Assembly (NCBI GenBank): GCA_965204095.1
Contig: OZ241991.1
Span: 3,224,001-3,288,000, forward strand
Source: JAPPLB01 sp965204095
GTDB taxonomy: Bacteria > Acidobacteriota > Terriglobia > Bryobacterales > UBA6623
Length of the DNA stretch: 64,000 nucleotides
Reading direction: 5' to 3'
Shown: positions 43,868 to 52,504 of the stretch, one piece after another
Layout: every line of letters starts with the position of its first letter
Position numbering within the stretch: position 1 is the stretch's first letter
Position numbers and translations under genes: made by a program
The notes under the pieces: generated by a model
Told to the model about the DNA's origin: nothing
What the model saw: the letters and a program-made list of their open reading frames with translations, nothing else
Databases searched by the model: none

Positions 43868-44008
43868 TGTCTATGCCACAGAAGGCTACGGAGCCCCTTG
43901 TATCTCCGAGCCTTTTCTGACACGACCAGAGATCATCGGCCGCAACCAATAGCAGCTCATCTCGCACCCAATGCTTGAAGATCTTTGCTGAGGCACCGAC
44001 GGCAGCTC

Positions 44009-45313
44009 CTACCAGCGCGGCAGTACACGTTTCCAGTTCGGATCGACGTGCTTGCGCATTTCGGCCTGATCGTCGCGTTTCCGGTAGGGCAGCTTCTCGA
44101 AAAGCGCCTTCCCGCGAGCGATCTGGTCGTAGTCCAGGTCGACGCCCAGGCCTGGCTTGTCGGGAATCTTGACGCAGCCGTTGACGATCGCGATGCGTCC
44201 GCCGGCGACGATCTCGTCCTTCTCGGATTGCCACGGATAGTGCGTATCGCAGTCATAGGTAAGGTGCTTCGTGGCGGCGGCGACATGCGTCATCGCCATC
44301 AACGAAACTCCCAGATGGCTATTGGAGTGCATCGAGAGCCCGATTCCTAAGACCTGACAGATCTTGCCGAGGTGCTGCACCTGCCTCATACCGCCCCAGT
44401 AGTGGTGATCGCACAGAATCACCTGAACTGCTTCCTTCTGGACCGACTCGGGAATATTTGCGAAAGACGTCACCGCGACGTTGCTCGCCAACGGCGTATC
44501 GACATCTTCGGCAAGCAGGCCTGCGCGAACCGCTGCCATGCCATTGATCCCCATCGCCGGGTCTTCCAGGTAGCCGCCGCCGGAGAGTTCTTGTTTCAGG
44601 TCCCGGCCTACTTTGATCGAGGTCTCGACGGTCCAGGCGCTGTTGGGGTCGATGCGCAACGGTACGCTGGGGCCGAACTCCTGGCGGAGTTGACGGATCG
44701 TCTCGACTTCGATCTCCGGATCGAAGACGCCGCCCTTGAACTTGACGGAACCGAATCCGTACTCGTCGAACATCTGCTTTACCTGGCGGACGAGCGTTTC
44801 CGGCGACAGCGCCTCGCCGTACCTGTCTTCGCGGGCGTCATCGCCTTCGCCCCCGCCGCCGGCGTGCTTGTAGAAGGGGTAAGCCGAAAACGGGACTTCG
44901 TCGCGAACGCGGCCGCCGATCAGGTCGCAGACGGGCTGTCCAACTGCGCGGCCGATCAGGTCGAGACAAGCGGTCTCGATAGCGGCGTATGTGCGGCTGC
45001 TCGCATCGAGAGGATTCTCGCCGGGAACGTGGTAGGTCTGCGAGCGATCGAGGCCGCCGCCTTCGTCCTCGACGAAACCGAGCAGGTCACCCGTCAGGCG
45101 GTAGGGGTTGGCGCCTATGACCTTCTCGCGGGCTTCCCGAAGTGCTGCTGCAGGCTTCTCGCCGCCATACGTCTCGGCGATACCGACAAGGCCGTCTTGG
45201 CTTTCGAGTTCAAGCACGTTCCGCAGCGCGTAGGGAGCGTGCAATCCGTAGGAGCTCCGCAGGGGCGGATCCGCCATCGCGATGGAATGGACTCTCATGT
45301 CGACGATTTTCAT
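44009..45313 (-). CDS. gudD: Glucarate dehydratase (enolase superfamily)
   Basis: A 434-residue enolase-superfamily enzyme. It shows MKIVDMRVHSIAMADPPLRSSYG, SSRTYAAIETACLDLIGRAVG, the general-base motif SVKFKGG (KxK), metal ligand regions RIDPNSAW and GGYLEDPAMG, CDHHYWGGMRQV, and HSNSHLGVSLMAMTHVAAA (the His-Asn-Ser of glucarate dehydratases). It dehydrates D-glucarate (and often L-idarate) to 5-dehydro-4-deoxyglucarate, the substrate of the next gene. It is transcribed divergently from an MFS gene across a palindrome-bearing spacer. Confidence 0.88.
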   Translation of the reverse strand: MKIVDMRVHSIAMADPPLRSSYGLHAPYALRNVLELESQDGLVGIAETYGGEKPAAALREAREKVIGANPYRLTGDLLGFVEDEGGGLDRSQTYHVPGENPLDASSRTYAAIETACLDLIGRAVGQPVCDLIGGRVRDEVPFSAYPFYKHAGGGGEGDDAREDRYGEALSPETLVRQVKQMFDEYGFGSVKFKGGVFDPEIEVETIRQLRQEFGPSVPLRIDPNSAWTVETSIKVGRDLKQELSGGGYLEDPAMGINGMAAVRAGLLAEDVDTPLASNVAVTSFANIPESVQKEAVQVILCDHHYWGGMRQVQHLGKICQVLGIGLSMHSNSHLGVSLMAMTHVAAATKHLTYDCDTHYPWQSEKDEIVAGGRIAIVNGCVKIPDKPGLGVDLDYDQIARGKALFEKLPYRKRDDQAEMRKHVDPNWKRVLPRW

Positions 45314-45331
45314 GGCGTGAAATCCGGGTGA

Positions 45332-45378
45332 CCGGCGGTTCGGAAGGAAGCACTAAGAATACCGAACCGGCGGTTCGG
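45332..45378. promoter_or_regulatory. Palindromic operator candidate between gudD and the MFS gene
   Basis: CCGAACCGGCGGTTCGG (45362-45378) is a near-perfect 17-bp palindrome, and its right part, CCGGCGGTTCGG, recurs at 45332-45343, 18 bp away. They sit in the 109-bp divergent intergenic region, placed for one regulator to control both promoters. No regulator gene is adjacent. Confidence 0.6.
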
Positions 45379-45422
45379 GAAGCCTTTGGCTATCATGAAG
45401 CATTCTTCGAAAGCTGTTCGTC

Positions 45423-46652
45423 TTGAGTACCTCAACGATAGAGCCCTCGGTACAGGCGCCTGCGTCGACTGCTCCATCCGCCGCGGCTCCGGCGATGGCA
45501 GCCATCCTGACAGGCCCCTTCCTGCTGCTCTGCCTCGGGCATTTTGCGGTCGACTTCTATGCCAGTTCCGTCGCCACGCTGCAGCCGCTGCTCGCCGACA
45601 AATATTCGCTCACGCTGGCACAGGTCGGCGTCCTCAGTGGTGTTTTCATGTTCGGCTCGGCGGTGATGCAGCTCTTTTTCGGGCTGCTGTCAGACCGCAT
45701 CCACTCTCGGTTGTTCGTCGTGTTAGGTCTCGCCACGGCGGGTGTTTTCCTGTCGAGCCTGGGTGTCGCAAACGGCTATCCGATGCTCCTGGCGATTGCA
45801 CTGATCGGTGGAATGGGGGTCGCGTCATTCCATCCCCAGAGCACGTCGCAAGCAGCCGCTCATGCAAAGTCGCGGCGTGGACTCACGGTGGCCATCTTCA
45901 TCGCGGCAGGCATGGTAGGCCTATCGCTGGGTCCCATCTATTTCTCGACCTTGGCCGAAAGGGTCGGGCTCGAGCAACTCCCGTTAGCCGCTCTGCCGGC
46001 GCTTATCATTGCGGGGTTTCTGCTCTGGACGCTGCCCGTGCCCGCCAACGGAAGGACAAACGGCGAGACATCCTTCGAATGGGAGCCCTTCAGGAGGCAC
46101 TGGAAGCCTCTCCTGTTGCACTACGCGCTTGTCGTCTTGCGATCGGTCGTGCACCTGGGCCTTGCGCAGTTTCTGACGGTCTATCTATATCAGGATCGAG
46201 GGTTCACACTGCAACGGGCGAGTTTCTGGCTGGCCATCTTCTTCGTCAGTTCGGTAGTCGCTTCGTTGACCGGTGGCAGCCTGGCGGATCGCATCGGCGG
46301 CCGCCGCGTCGTTCTGATCTCGATGATGGCTTGCTTTCCGTTTTTTGCGCTTTTCCTCGCTACAACCGGATGGTTGTCACTCGCCGGTCTCTTCGTGGGA
46401 ACGCTCATCCTGTTGCTGACGAATCCGGTCATGATCGTCATGGCGCAAGCGCTCGTACCGGCGCAGGCAGGAACTGCGAGTGCGCTGGTGATGGGTTTCG
46501 GCTGGGGAATGGCCGGTATCACGCTCATCCCGATGCTGGGATGGATTGCCGACTATGTAGGCTTACAGGCAGTGTTTTGGGGCGTGGTAGCGCTACCCTT
46601 GCTGGGCTTCTTGATGGCCTTGAAGCTTCCGAAGGAAGCAAAGGCCGGCTAG
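45423..46652 (+). CDS. MFS transporter, fosmidomycin-resistance (Fsr)-like
   Basis: A 409-residue protein with twelve membrane segments. LLLCLGHFAVDFYASSVATLQPLL is the HFxxDxYxxxLxPLLP helix of Fsr-type MFS proteins; GLLSDRIHSR is the loop 2-3 motif; MGVASFHPQSTSQAAAHA is typical of this branch. Fsr-like proteins export small phosphonates or other compounds; here it may be an exporter or a sugar-acid permease, given the divergent glucarate genes. The TTG at 45423 is the first start; an ATG at 45498 would remove a low-complexity Ala/Ser/Thr leader. Confidence 0.78.
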   Translation: MSTSTIEPSVQAPASTAPSAAAPAMAAILTGPFLLLCLGHFAVDFYASSVATLQPLLADKYSLTLAQVGVLSGVFMFGSAVMQLFFGLLSDRIHSRLFVVLGLATAGVFLSSLGVANGYPMLLAIALIGGMGVASFHPQSTSQAAAHAKSRRGLTVAIFIAAGMVGLSLGPIYFSTLAERVGLEQLPLAALPALIIAGFLLWTLPVPANGRTNGETSFEWEPFRRHWKPLLLHYALVVLRSVVHLGLAQFLTVYLYQDRGFTLQRASFWLAIFFVSSVVASLTGGSLADRIGGRRVVLISMMACFPFFALFLATTGWLSLAGLFVGTLILLLTNPVMIVMAQALVPAQAGTASALVMGFGWGMAGITLIPMLGWIADYVGLQAVFWGVVALPLLGFLMALKLPKEAKAG

Positions 46653-46858
46653 AGAAAAGAGCGATCCGTTCAGCGGTCCTGTTCAGATGCCTCGATCTTT
46701 CCTGTTGAGGCGTTGTGGCGACGTCACTCGTGTTGGCGGCACCGGATGGCTGACCGCTTGACTTCGGAAACACGCTATATTGCTGTATTCGCTGTTCCCC
46801 ACCTGCAAAGCAGCACTCCCCGCACATCCAAATTCTCCCGAAGTACCACAAGACCGAC

Positions 46859-48526
46859 ATGCCCAACGGAGCCGAACTATTCATCGCCAGCCTCAAAAAA
46901 CTCGGTGTCTCCCACATCTTCACCTTGGTGGGTGATCACCTGAACGAGATCCTCCGCGTCGCCGAGCGCGAGGGGCTCGTGATCGCCGACACGCGGCACG
47001 AATCGGCTGCTGTTCATATGGCGGACGGGTGGGGCCGCATCACGAGGCAACCAGGTGTCTCGATGGTAACCGGCGCACCCGGCCATACGAATTCTCTCAG
47101 CGGCATCGCGACAGCCCATACGACAGGCTCGCCGATCCTCGCGATGAGCGGCATGAGCAGCTCGAAGATGCGAGACCGTTACGCCTTCCAGGACATGGAA
47201 CAGCTCGGGATGGTTCAAGCCATCACCAAGTACGCGGCCATGCCCGCCGAACCCGGTCAGATTCCGTTCCATGTCCGCAAAGCCTTTCTGGAATCACTCT
47301 CGGGCCGCAACGGCGCCTCGCACCTGAGCGTGCCGGTGGACCTGCTCACGGCGAACACGGAGAACCACTATCCGCTCCCCGACGGACCGATCGAAATTCG
47401 AAAACCAGGACCCGATTCCAACGAAATCAGCCGTCTGATCGACCTGATCGACACAGCCGAGCGGCCCGTCGTCATCGCTGGAAGCGGCACATGGTGGTCG
47501 GGTGCGAGCAGCGAGTTGCAGACCTTTGTCGAGAAGACCGCAATGCCGCTCTTCACGGTCTGCCTGGCACGGGGGGTGGTTTCCGATGACCATCCGCTGT
47601 GCTTCGGCTATGCCGATCCGTCGTTGAGCCGCGCTGCCGCCAAAGCCTTCAAGGAAGCCGACGTGGTCATCGTACTGGGAAAGAAACTCGACTATCGGCT
47701 GCGGCTTGGCGGCGCGCGGCTTTTCTCCCCGGAGGCCAAATTCGCCCAGGTCGACATCCATCCGGAGGAGCTGGGGCTCAATCGCCGCCTTGAAGTGGGA
47801 ATCAATTCGGACGTCAAGCTGGCGCTCCAGGCACTCAATGATGCCCTGCAAGACCGGACGGCGCCGGACCGCTCCGACTGGCTGGCCAAGGTCAACAAGA
47901 CCGACGAAGCCTGGCGGCAGGAGCTGGAATCCATCGCAGCAGCACCGTCCGATCCGATGCACCCACTCCACCTCTACATGCAAATGCGGACCTGGGTTCC
48001 TGCAGACGCCACCCTCTGCTGGGATGGAGGTGATTTTGTCCACTGGGGTCGCTGCAGCATCCCCGCGCGCCGCCCGATGCACTGGCTGCGGCTGGGTGCG
48101 CTGGCAGGGTTGGGCGCTTGCTTCCCGATCGGTCTTACGGCACAGATCCTGCGGCCAAATTCTCGATCCATTATCGTTAGCGGCGACGGCTCGCTCGGTT
48201 TCTACGCGGCCGAAATGGATACGGCCGTCCGACTTGGCCTGCCGGTCATCATCATCGTCGGCAACGACGGAGGCTGGGGCATCGAGCGCGAGCTGCAAAA
48301 GGGAACATATGACGACGAGCATACCGTCGCCTGTGAGTTGCTCCGCACGCGTTACGATCTCGTGATGAAGGGTTTCGGCGGTGAGGGCGAGCACGTCGAT
48401 CACCCAGGCCAAGTCCGCCCGGCGCTCGACCGCGCACTCAAGAGCGACAAGCCTTACCTCATCAACATCAACATCGCCGGAGCCCGGTCGCCGTTCACTC
48501 AGTACCAACTTGCCGGCAAGAAATAG
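46859..48526 (+). CDS. Thiamine-diphosphate-dependent enzyme (acetolactate synthase-like)
   Basis: A 555-residue three-domain ThDP enzyme. The PYR domain has VSHIFTLVGDHLNEILR and catalytic Glu48 in DTRHESAAVHMADGWGR. The central domain has PVVIAGSGTWWSG. The PP domain has the ThDP motif GDGSLGFYAAEMDTAVRLGL followed by NDGGWG. Overall it is closest to acetolactate synthase/2-hydroxyacyl-CoA lyase/benzoylformate decarboxylase relatives. It lacks the marks that would name the substrate. Its position after a sugar-acid cluster suggests decarboxylation or ligation of a 2-keto acid (inference). Confidence 0.82.
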   Translation: MPNGAELFIASLKKLGVSHIFTLVGDHLNEILRVAEREGLVIADTRHESAAVHMADGWGRITRQPGVSMVTGAPGHTNSLSGIATAHTTGSPILAMSGMSSSKMRDRYAFQDMEQLGMVQAITKYAAMPAEPGQIPFHVRKAFLESLSGRNGASHLSVPVDLLTANTENHYPLPDGPIEIRKPGPDSNEISRLIDLIDTAERPVVIAGSGTWWSGASSELQTFVEKTAMPLFTVCLARGVVSDDHPLCFGYADPSLSRAAAKAFKEADVVIVLGKKLDYRLRLGGARLFSPEAKFAQVDIHPEELGLNRRLEVGINSDVKLALQALNDALQDRTAPDRSDWLAKVNKTDEAWRQELESIAAAPSDPMHPLHLYMQMRTWVPADATLCWDGGDFVHWGRCSIPARRPMHWLRLGALAGLGACFPIGLTAQILRPNSRSIIVSGDGSLGFYAAEMDTAVRLGLPVIIIVGNDGGWGIERELQKGTYDDEHTVACELLRTRYDLVMKGFGGEGEHVDHPGQVRPALDRALKSDKPYLININIAGARSPFTQYQLAGKK

Positions 48527-48666
48527 TAACGCCGCATCAAGTCGAGAGGTAGGTCGGTGGCCACGAAGGACAACAGAAGTCAGCCCATCGTAACGCCGGA
48601 ATCTTTTTTCGCCGTCGTTTAGAATGAACTGAGAGCGTATTAGAGGTTTAAGCCGAGGCCTGCAGA

Positions 48667-49362
48667 ATGTTCTTCGATCCCTTGTATCTCCTTTTTGTTC
48701 TTCTACCGGGCATGGCGTTGTCAGGCTGGGCGAGCTTGCGCACGAAATCCGCCTTCAATAAATATTCGAAGGTCCGCGCCGCGACCGGGTACACGGGCGC
48801 CCAAGCAGCCCGGGCGATGCTCGACCGCGAAGGCCTCCACCATGTCAAGATCAACCGCGCCCACGGATTTCTTTCGGACCACTACAACCCGGCCACCAGG
48901 AGCTTGGCGCTATCCGAGGCGGTATACGACGCGAATTCGATCGCGGCCATCGGTGTAGCTACGCACGAGGCCGGTCACGCCATCCAACACGCCCGGCATT
49001 ACAAGCCTTTGTGGCTGCGGTCTGTTCTGGTGCCGACGGCCAACATCGGCTCGTCACTCGGCTACATCGTCATGATCGGCGGACTCTTTCTGGGGGCAAT
49101 GGGCATGTTTATGATCGGCGCTGTCCTCTTCTCGGCGGTGGTCCTCTTCCAGATCGTCACGCTGCCCGTCGAGTTCGATGCCAGCGCCCGCGCGAAAAAA
49201 CTCGTAGTCGAGCACGGAATCATCTCCCCGTACGAACGCGAAGGAGTTGATCGCGTCCTCAACGCCGCAGCCCTCACCTACGTTGCGGCGGCGGTCAGCT
49301 CGCTGCTGACACTGCTCTATTTCCTGATGCGGGCCGGATTGCTGGGTGGCCGGGACGACTAG
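48667..49362 (+). CDS. Membrane zinc metallopeptidase, YugP family
   Basis: A 231-residue membrane protein with the neutral zinc metallopeptidase layout: an N-terminal membrane helix (LYLLFVLLPGMALSGW), a soluble segment with GYTGAQAARAMLDREGL, zinc-binding HEAGH in IGVATHEAGHAIQHA, then three or four further membrane segments. EFDASARAKKLV supplies the third metal ligand region. Substrates of this family are unknown. The start is ATG 48667; it is monocistronic. Confidence 0.88.
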   Translation: MFFDPLYLLFVLLPGMALSGWASLRTKSAFNKYSKVRAATGYTGAQAARAMLDREGLHHVKINRAHGFLSDHYNPATRSLALSEAVYDANSIAAIGVATHEAGHAIQHARHYKPLWLRSVLVPTANIGSSLGYIVMIGGLFLGAMGMFMIGAVLFSAVVLFQIVTLPVEFDASARAKKLVVEHGIISPYEREGVDRVLNAAALTYVAAAVSSLLTLLYFLMRAGLLGGRDD

Positions 49363-49472
49363 AAACAGCCCGATGACCCACTGGCGTGCAATTCAGAATT
49401 GATCTCGACAACGGCGAAGCTCACTGTCACAGCCTCGTCCCTTTCGAGGCCGCAGCCCACGAGGGAAGACCC

Positions 49473-51641
49473 TTGATACCTCCTGTCTGTTTCACAAATC
49501 CACTTCAGCTCTTTGCGATTCTTGTCGTGGCCGCGGCGGCGACGCTGCCCCTGGCGGCACAGCGGCAAGGGCCAACCTACCCGGACACTCGTCGCGTCGA
49601 TCACATCGACGTCTATCACGGAACGGAGGTAGCTGATCCCTATCGTTGGTTGGAGCAAGACGTGAGGGAATCGAGCGAGGTCGAAGATTGGGTCGCCGCC
49701 GAGAACAAAGTGACGTTCGCTTACCTGGACGCCATTGCCGAGCGCGAGGGAATTCGAGAACGATTGACCGAGCTTTGGAACTTTAAAAAATACCTCCCCC
49801 CCGAGAAAGCGGGCGGACGATATTTCTTCCTTCAAAACGATGGTCTGCAGAATCAATATGTCCTCTATTTCCTGAACTCGCTCGACGGCGAGCCACAGGT
49901 ACTGCTCGATCCCAATGAATGGTCGGAGGATGGGACGGTAGCGCTGACTCGTTTCGTGCCCAGTCCTGATGGCCGACATGTCGCTTATGGAACTGCGCAG
50001 TCGGGTTCTGACTGGCAGACCTGGCGAATCATCGAAGTCGAGTCGGGACGGATCTTGGAGGACCAAATCGAGTGGGTCAAGTTCAGCGAAGCCGCCTGGA
50101 CGCGCGACGGCGAAGGGTTTTTCTACAGCCGCTTCGATAAGCCGAAAGAAGGCGCCGCGTTCCAGAGCCTCAATCTTAATCACAAGCTGTATTACCACCG
50201 GCTTGGAAGCACGCAAGCCGACGATGTGCTGGTGTACCAGCGCGAGGATCATCCGGATTGGGGTTTCTTTGCCCAAGTTACCGAAGACGGGCGTTTACTC
50301 ATCATTCAGATCCAGGTGGGAACCGACGAGCGGCACCGCATCGTCTATCGAGACCTCACCGAACCGTATGGTTTGCCCACGGAACTGATCGATAACTTCG
50401 AGAACGAATACACGTTCGTCGGCAACGATGGACCGGTGCTGTTCTTTCAGACCAATCTGGACGCGTCCCGGCGCCGCGTCATCGCGATCGACACGCGGCA
50501 ACCGGCTCAAGAACACTGGCGGGAAATCATCCCGGAGAGTGCGGATACGCTTCAAGCGGTGACGCTGGTCGGGAACCTCTTCATCGCAACGTATCTCAAA
50601 GATGCCCGGACGTCAGTGAAGGTCCACAAGATGGACGGCGCGTTCGTGCGAGACGTTGACCTCTCAACGATCGCTACTGCGTATGGCTTCGAGGGAAGCC
50701 GGACCGACTCCGAGACTTTCTATCTGATGATGAGCTACACCTTACCGCCGACAATCTACCGTTACGACCTGGTCACCGGAGAAAGCGACGTCTTTCGCCG
50801 ACCGGAGGTGACCTTTCGTCCCGACGACTTTGCCGTCAAGCAAGTCTTCTACCGCAGCAAAGACGGCACACGCGTCCCGATGTTCCTGTCGCATAAGAAA
50901 GGGATTGCGCTTGACGCCGCCAACCCTACGCTGCTCTACGGCTACGGCGGCTTCGACATTTCGCTGACACCGAGGTATCTCACCTCGCGGGTCTGGTGGC
51001 TGGAGCAGGGCGGAGTGCTCGCGGTGGCGAACCTGCGCGGCGGCGGCGAGTACGGTGAAGCCTGGCACAAGGCCGGCACGAAGATGAACAAGCAAAACGT
51101 GTTCGACGATTTCATCGCAGCGGCCGAATGGCTGATCGACAACAAATTCACACGCAAGGAGAAGCTGGCGATCCAGGGTCGGAGCAACGGAGGCCTTCTC
51201 GTGGGCGCTGCTTTGACGCAGCGGCCGGACCTGTTTGCTGCGGCGCTCCCCGCTGTCGGAGTGATGGACATGCTCCGCTTTCACAAGTTCACGGCGGGCC
51301 GCTATTGGACCGACGACTACGGTTCATCTGACAATCCGGAGGAATTCAAGGCGCTCCATGCCTACTCGCCCTACCACAACATCAAGCGGGGAACCTGCTA
51401 TCCGCCGACCTTCGTAACGACCGCCGACACCGACGACCGCGTCGTGCCCGGGCACAGCTTCAAATTCATCGCAAGATTGCAGACGGCGCAGGATTGTCCT
51501 AAGGCCGTCTTGGCGCGAATCGAGACACGCGCAGGTCATGGGAGCGGCAAGCCCACTTCAAAGCAAATCGAAGAAGCCGCCGACGAATGGGCGTTCCTGG
51601 TACGGAACCTGGGGATGAAGGCCCCGGAGGACTCGGAATAG
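49473..51641 (+). CDS. Secreted prolyl oligopeptidase (S9A)
   Basis: A TTG at 49473 with GAGGGA 6 nt upstream gives 722 residues starting with an export signal (LQLFAILVVAAAATLPLAAQ); the upstream GTG-initiated frame is rejected as it would bury the signal. The family layout is complete: YPDTRRVDHIDVYHGTEVADPYRWLE, the seven-bladed propeller, and a catalytic domain with YGYGGFDISLTP. The triad lies in Ser571 of GRSNGG, the Asp pair of TDDRVVPG (654-655) and His689 of RAGHGSG. It cleaves after proline in short peptides. Confidence 0.93.
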   Translation: MIPPVCFTNPLQLFAILVVAAAATLPLAAQRQGPTYPDTRRVDHIDVYHGTEVADPYRWLEQDVRESSEVEDWVAAENKVTFAYLDAIAEREGIRERLTELWNFKKYLPPEKAGGRYFFLQNDGLQNQYVLYFLNSLDGEPQVLLDPNEWSEDGTVALTRFVPSPDGRHVAYGTAQSGSDWQTWRIIEVESGRILEDQIEWVKFSEAAWTRDGEGFFYSRFDKPKEGAAFQSLNLNHKLYYHRLGSTQADDVLVYQREDHPDWGFFAQVTEDGRLLIIQIQVGTDERHRIVYRDLTEPYGLPTELIDNFENEYTFVGNDGPVLFFQTNLDASRRRVIAIDTRQPAQEHWREIIPESADTLQAVTLVGNLFIATYLKDARTSVKVHKMDGAFVRDVDLSTIATAYGFEGSRTDSETFYLMMSYTLPPTIYRYDLVTGESDVFRRPEVTFRPDDFAVKQVFYRSKDGTRVPMFLSHKKGIALDAANPTLLYGYGGFDISLTPRYLTSRVWWLEQGGVLAVANLRGGGEYGEAWHKAGTKMNKQNVFDDFIAAAEWLIDNKFTRKEKLAIQGRSNGGLLVGAALTQRPDLFAAALPAVGVMDMLRFHKFTAGRYWTDDYGSSDNPEEFKALHAYSPYHNIKRGTCYPPTFVTTADTDDRVVPGHSFKFIARLQTAQDCPKAVLARIETRAGHGSGKPTSKQIEEAADEWAFLVRNLGMKAPEDSE

Positions 51642-51675
51642 TTCCGGGCGCGAATTCCGCAAAGCCGATCATTAA

Positions 51676-51855
51676 ACTGCATTTCTCGCCACATGGCTGG
51701 CCGAAGGCGAGGGTGTGAGAGGACCGGCAGGACGAGGCGCGCCGCGCTTGGCGCGCTCAGGTGTTCTTGACCGCACATCGACAGGGCAAGTCAGCGCAAC
51801 GAAGTCATGGCGGCCTTATCGCGCGCTTCGACCGTCAGGTGGTCAGAAATGCAGG
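51676..51855. mobile_element. Family A MITE-like element, copy A6 (inverse orientation)
   Basis: A 180-bp copy, reversed relative to A1-A5 and more diverged: left end ACTGCATTTCTCGCCAC after TTAA (51672-51675), right end ggtggtcagaaatgcagg before CTTG (51856-51859). The interior has cgaaggcgagggtgtgagag and caacgaagtcatggcgg. It lies between two convergent genes, 5 bp from the RRM gene stop. Confidence 0.8.
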
Positions 51856-51860
51856 CTTGC

Positions 51861-52223
51861 TCACCAGCGTTGACGGCCCCGGTCGCGCTTATTGCGCCGG
51901 CTGCCTTTCCCGCCCCGCCCCGGCCGGTCTCCGCCGCCTGAACCGCGGTCGAACCCTTCTCCACCGCTGAAGTTGGGAGTCTTGGGACGTGCCTCGTTGA
52001 TCACCAACGGGCGGCCCTGGCAGTCTCTACCGTTGCAGTTTTCGATCGCTTGCAGGGCAGTCTCGTCGTCGTAGATCTCGACAAACGCAAAGCCGCGCGA
52101 GTTACCCGTGAAACGGTCGCGTATGAGGGAGAGAGAATCCAGCGTAACGCCTTGCTCGGTAAAGAAGGCTTCGACGTCAGACTCCTCTGCGGAGTACGGT
52201 AGGTTGCCTACGTAGAGCTTCAT
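51861..52223 (-). CDS. RRM-domain RNA-binding protein with RGG-like tail
   Basis: A 120-residue protein. Residues 1-80 form one RNA-recognition motif: RNP2 is LYVGNLPYS and RNP1 is RGFAFVEI. The C-terminus is Gly/Arg-rich (GFDRGSGGGDRPGRGGKGSR, ending in a basic tail). This is the architecture of bacterial/cyanobacterial Rbp proteins, often linked to cold shock or mRNA localisation. The start at 52223 (MKLYVGNL) is fixed by the domain. A hairpin lies in its leader. Confidence 0.9.
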   Translation of the reverse strand: MKLYVGNLPYSAEESDVEAFFTEQGVTLDSLSLIRDRFTGNSRGFAFVEIYDDETALQAIENCNGRDCQGRPLVINEARPKTPNFSGGEGFDRGSGGGDRPGRGGKGSRRNKRDRGRQRW

Positions 52224-52265
52224 CGGAATTCCAGTTGCTTCCCTTTTCGTTGAAAGATCAAATTC

Positions 52266-52281
52266 GCTCCCCCGAGGGAGC
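52266..52281 (-). promoter_or_regulatory. Leader hairpin of the RRM gene
   Basis: GCTCCC and GGGAGC pair perfectly around a 4-nt loop, 43-58 nt upstream of the RRM start codon. On the minus strand it is followed by an AT-rich stretch. It may be an attenuator or mRNA-stability element; RRM proteins of this type are often controlled through their leader. Confidence 0.4.
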
Positions 52282-52504
52282 AACGTTGAAGAGACAGGGA
52301 AGCAGCGGCATTGCAGCGCTTCGGACTTCAGCCGAGACGAGCCTGGCGCTTCAAGGCGTCCCTCATCGTCCCAAACTGGTGGAGGGAAGTCAAAAAACTT
52401 GAGAAATCGCCGCTACCTTCTCACAAAGAACCGAAGACATTCCGTGAGCGACTCGACACACTATACTGGGCTCAACCACTGATGCTGACGATCGGGAGGA
52501 CACC

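Noticed and set aside
46653..46858. Promoter with TTGACT at about 46757 before the ThDP gene
   Set aside because: No -10 hexamer at a 16-18-bp spacing could be assigned with confidence.
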